DNA of 5,808 bases. Origin: Acidobacteriota bacterium. GTDB lineage: Bacteria; Acidobacteriota; Terriglobia; Acidoferrales; 2-02-FULL-67-57. Under the pieces are notes generated by a model that ran no database searches, was not told the DNA's origin, and worked only from the letters and a program-made list of their open reading frames with translations. The stretch spans positions 1 to 5,808 of the forward strand of contig JACQTG010000022.1 in NCBI GenBank assembly GCA_016210895.1, written 5' to 3'. The position numbers and the translations under genes were made by a program. Below, piece after piece: positions 5,460 through 5,808 of the stretch (its first letter is position 1; every line of letters starts with the position of its first letter).

Positions 5460-5482
5460 CCTTCCCGTCCTGGGAATGCGCT

Positions 5483-5535
5483 CCCGCCAACCATCCGCAG
5501 GCTTCTGGTTTGGGCGGGTCAGGGCTTTAGCGACT
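5483..5535 (+). repeat. Bulged hairpin followed by a degenerate half-element
   Basis: CCCGCC-AACC (5483-5492) pairs with GGTT (5507-5510) and GGCGGG (5513-5518), leaving a two-base bulge and a 14-base loop. Four bases later AGGGCTTTAGCGACTG (5520s) resembles the second half of the bipartite elements (GGCTTTAGCCGCTG) but its stem is broken. It may be the remnant of another copy; the spacing differs from the intact copies. Confidence 0.4.
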
Positions 5536-5555
5536 GTGTGGAACCCTTGTCTTGC

Positions 5556-5667
5556 GTCAGGGCACGCCTTCTCGGAGCCCCGAATATTCGGGGCGAAGAT
5601 CCCGCGTCCTTTGCGGGGAGGCGTGCCGCCGGTGGTGCACAATCAATCCGGCTTTAGCCGCTGAGGT
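5556..5667 (+). repeat. Bipartite hairpin element, copy 3, with a branched insertion
   Basis: The first hairpin's stem is kept as GGCACGCCT (5561-5569) and AGGCGTGCC (5619-5627), but its loop is replaced by 49 bases. These hold a perfect palindrome (5577-5594) and a second stem CCCGC-7-GCGGG (5601-5617), so the whole can fold as a three-way junction. Exactly 21 bases after the outer stem comes CGGC-TTTA-GCCG (5649-5660) and CTGAGG, identical to copy 2. The seventh stem pair is C-G, a third variant. Confidence 0.8.
5577..5594. repeat. 18-base perfect palindrome, copy 1
   Basis: GCCCCGAATATTCGGGGC is fully self-complementary. It forms the first inner arm of the branched insertion in bipartite element copy 3. 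A second copy differing only in its two central bases lies at 5750-5767. Confidence 0.75.
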
Positions 5668-5743
5668 CCAACAATGAAGTTGTCCCGCCGTCTCTTTGGC
5701 CCTGACGTTTGTTCGGTTGGCAAAACCGCAGGGTAGTGTCCGC

Positions 5744-5790
5744 GGGCTCGCCCCGAAGCTTCGGGGCCGGCAGACCGGGTGGGCGGGCCC
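5744..5790. repeat. 18-base palindrome, copy 2, inside a possible outer stem
   Basis: GCCCCGAAGCTTCGGGGC (5750-5767) repeats the palindrome of 5577-5594 with centre GC instead of TA, so self-complementarity is kept. It is framed by GGGCTC (5744-5749) and GGGCCC (5785-5790), which pair over six positions with one wobble, and a weak CGG-CCG stem lies between, echoing the branched plan of the element at 5561-5627. The outer stem is short and in G+C-rich sequence, so only the palindrome itself is firm. Confidence 0.6.
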
Positions 5791-5808
5791 CCTCCCCCGT
5801 GCCCTGTA

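Larger units (their letters stand above)
5043..5808. other. Gene-free, repeat-rich region
   Basis: No convincing gene is seen in these 766 bases. Open frames of 117-127 codons exist on both strands between about 5277 and 5664, but they run through the hairpin element and the 9-base tandem repeat, lack good ribosome sites and show no recognisable domain. The region holds two bipartite hairpin elements, an elaborated cruciform-like insertion, two related 18-base palindromes, a tandem repeat and a terminator-like hairpin, each listed separately. The promoter of the C-C-C-H gene should be near its right edge (5031-5140), but I see no convincing -35/-10 pair. Confidence 0.65.

Noticed and set aside
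5277..5664. Open frames of 117-127 codons on both strands
   Set aside because: They cross the 9-base tandem repeat and the hairpin element, have no convincing ribosome site and no recognisable domain. The repeat structure explains the lack of stops. Such translations are commonly mis-annotated as hypothetical proteins.
3396..5667. Three spaced hairpins considered as a CRISPR-like array
   Set aside because: The copies are far apart and irregularly spaced, with genes between them and no cas gene. They are dispersed repeats, not an array.

Overview
The window is high-G+C bacterial chromosomal DNA with short intergenic gaps, strong purine-rich ribosome binding sites and an abundance of hairpin repeats. 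The best guess for the source is a soil- or sediment-type Acidobacteriota. This rests on my recollection that GGCACG...CGTGCC hairpins followed by a GGCTTTAGCC motif, and small proteins with one C-C-C-H zinc-finger-like motif, are frequent in that phylum. The phylum is an inference; no rRNA or marker gene is present.

Left part (1-2408, + strand): a probable operon. A possible tail of an upstream gene is followed by an exported protein of unknown function, a small two-helix membrane protein, a single-domain rhodanese with its catalytic cysteine, a four-helix membrane protein resembling the HXXEE family (its start overlaps the rhodanese stop by one base), and a Rid (YjgF/YER057c/UK114) family protein that lacks the arginine needed for classical RidA imine deamination. 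Gaps run from -1 to about 80 bases. A common pathway is not evident; sulfur transfer and reactive-metabolite control are the only themes with a named family behind them.

Middle (2409-3354, + strand): a well-formed sigma70-type promoter precedes a membrane-anchored or exported metal-dependent hydrolase of the cyclase/kynurenine formamidase family, with all five expected metal ligands.

Right part (3537-5030, - strand): two leftward genes. The upstream one (4572-5030) encodes a small basic protein with a C-x9-C-x10-C-x2-H motif. The downstream one (3537-4331) encodes a SpoIIE/RsbU-type PP2C serine phosphatase with its metal-binding aspartates but no sensor domain. Between them lie two 61-base hairpin units in tandem (79-base period) whose arms differ by compensatory changes.

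Far right (5043-5808): no convincing gene in 766 bases, but a dense collection of structured repeats. Two of the three copies of a bipartite hairpin element are here; the third is at 3396-3457 between convergent genes. One copy carries a branched insertion. There are also two copies of an 18-base palindrome, seven units of a degenerate 9-base tandem repeat and an orphan terminator-like hairpin. The least expected signal in the window is the repeat architecture: all three bipartite elements keep exactly 21 bases between their two hairpins, and their stems covary. No defence system, CRISPR array, transposase, tRNA or rRNA is visible.
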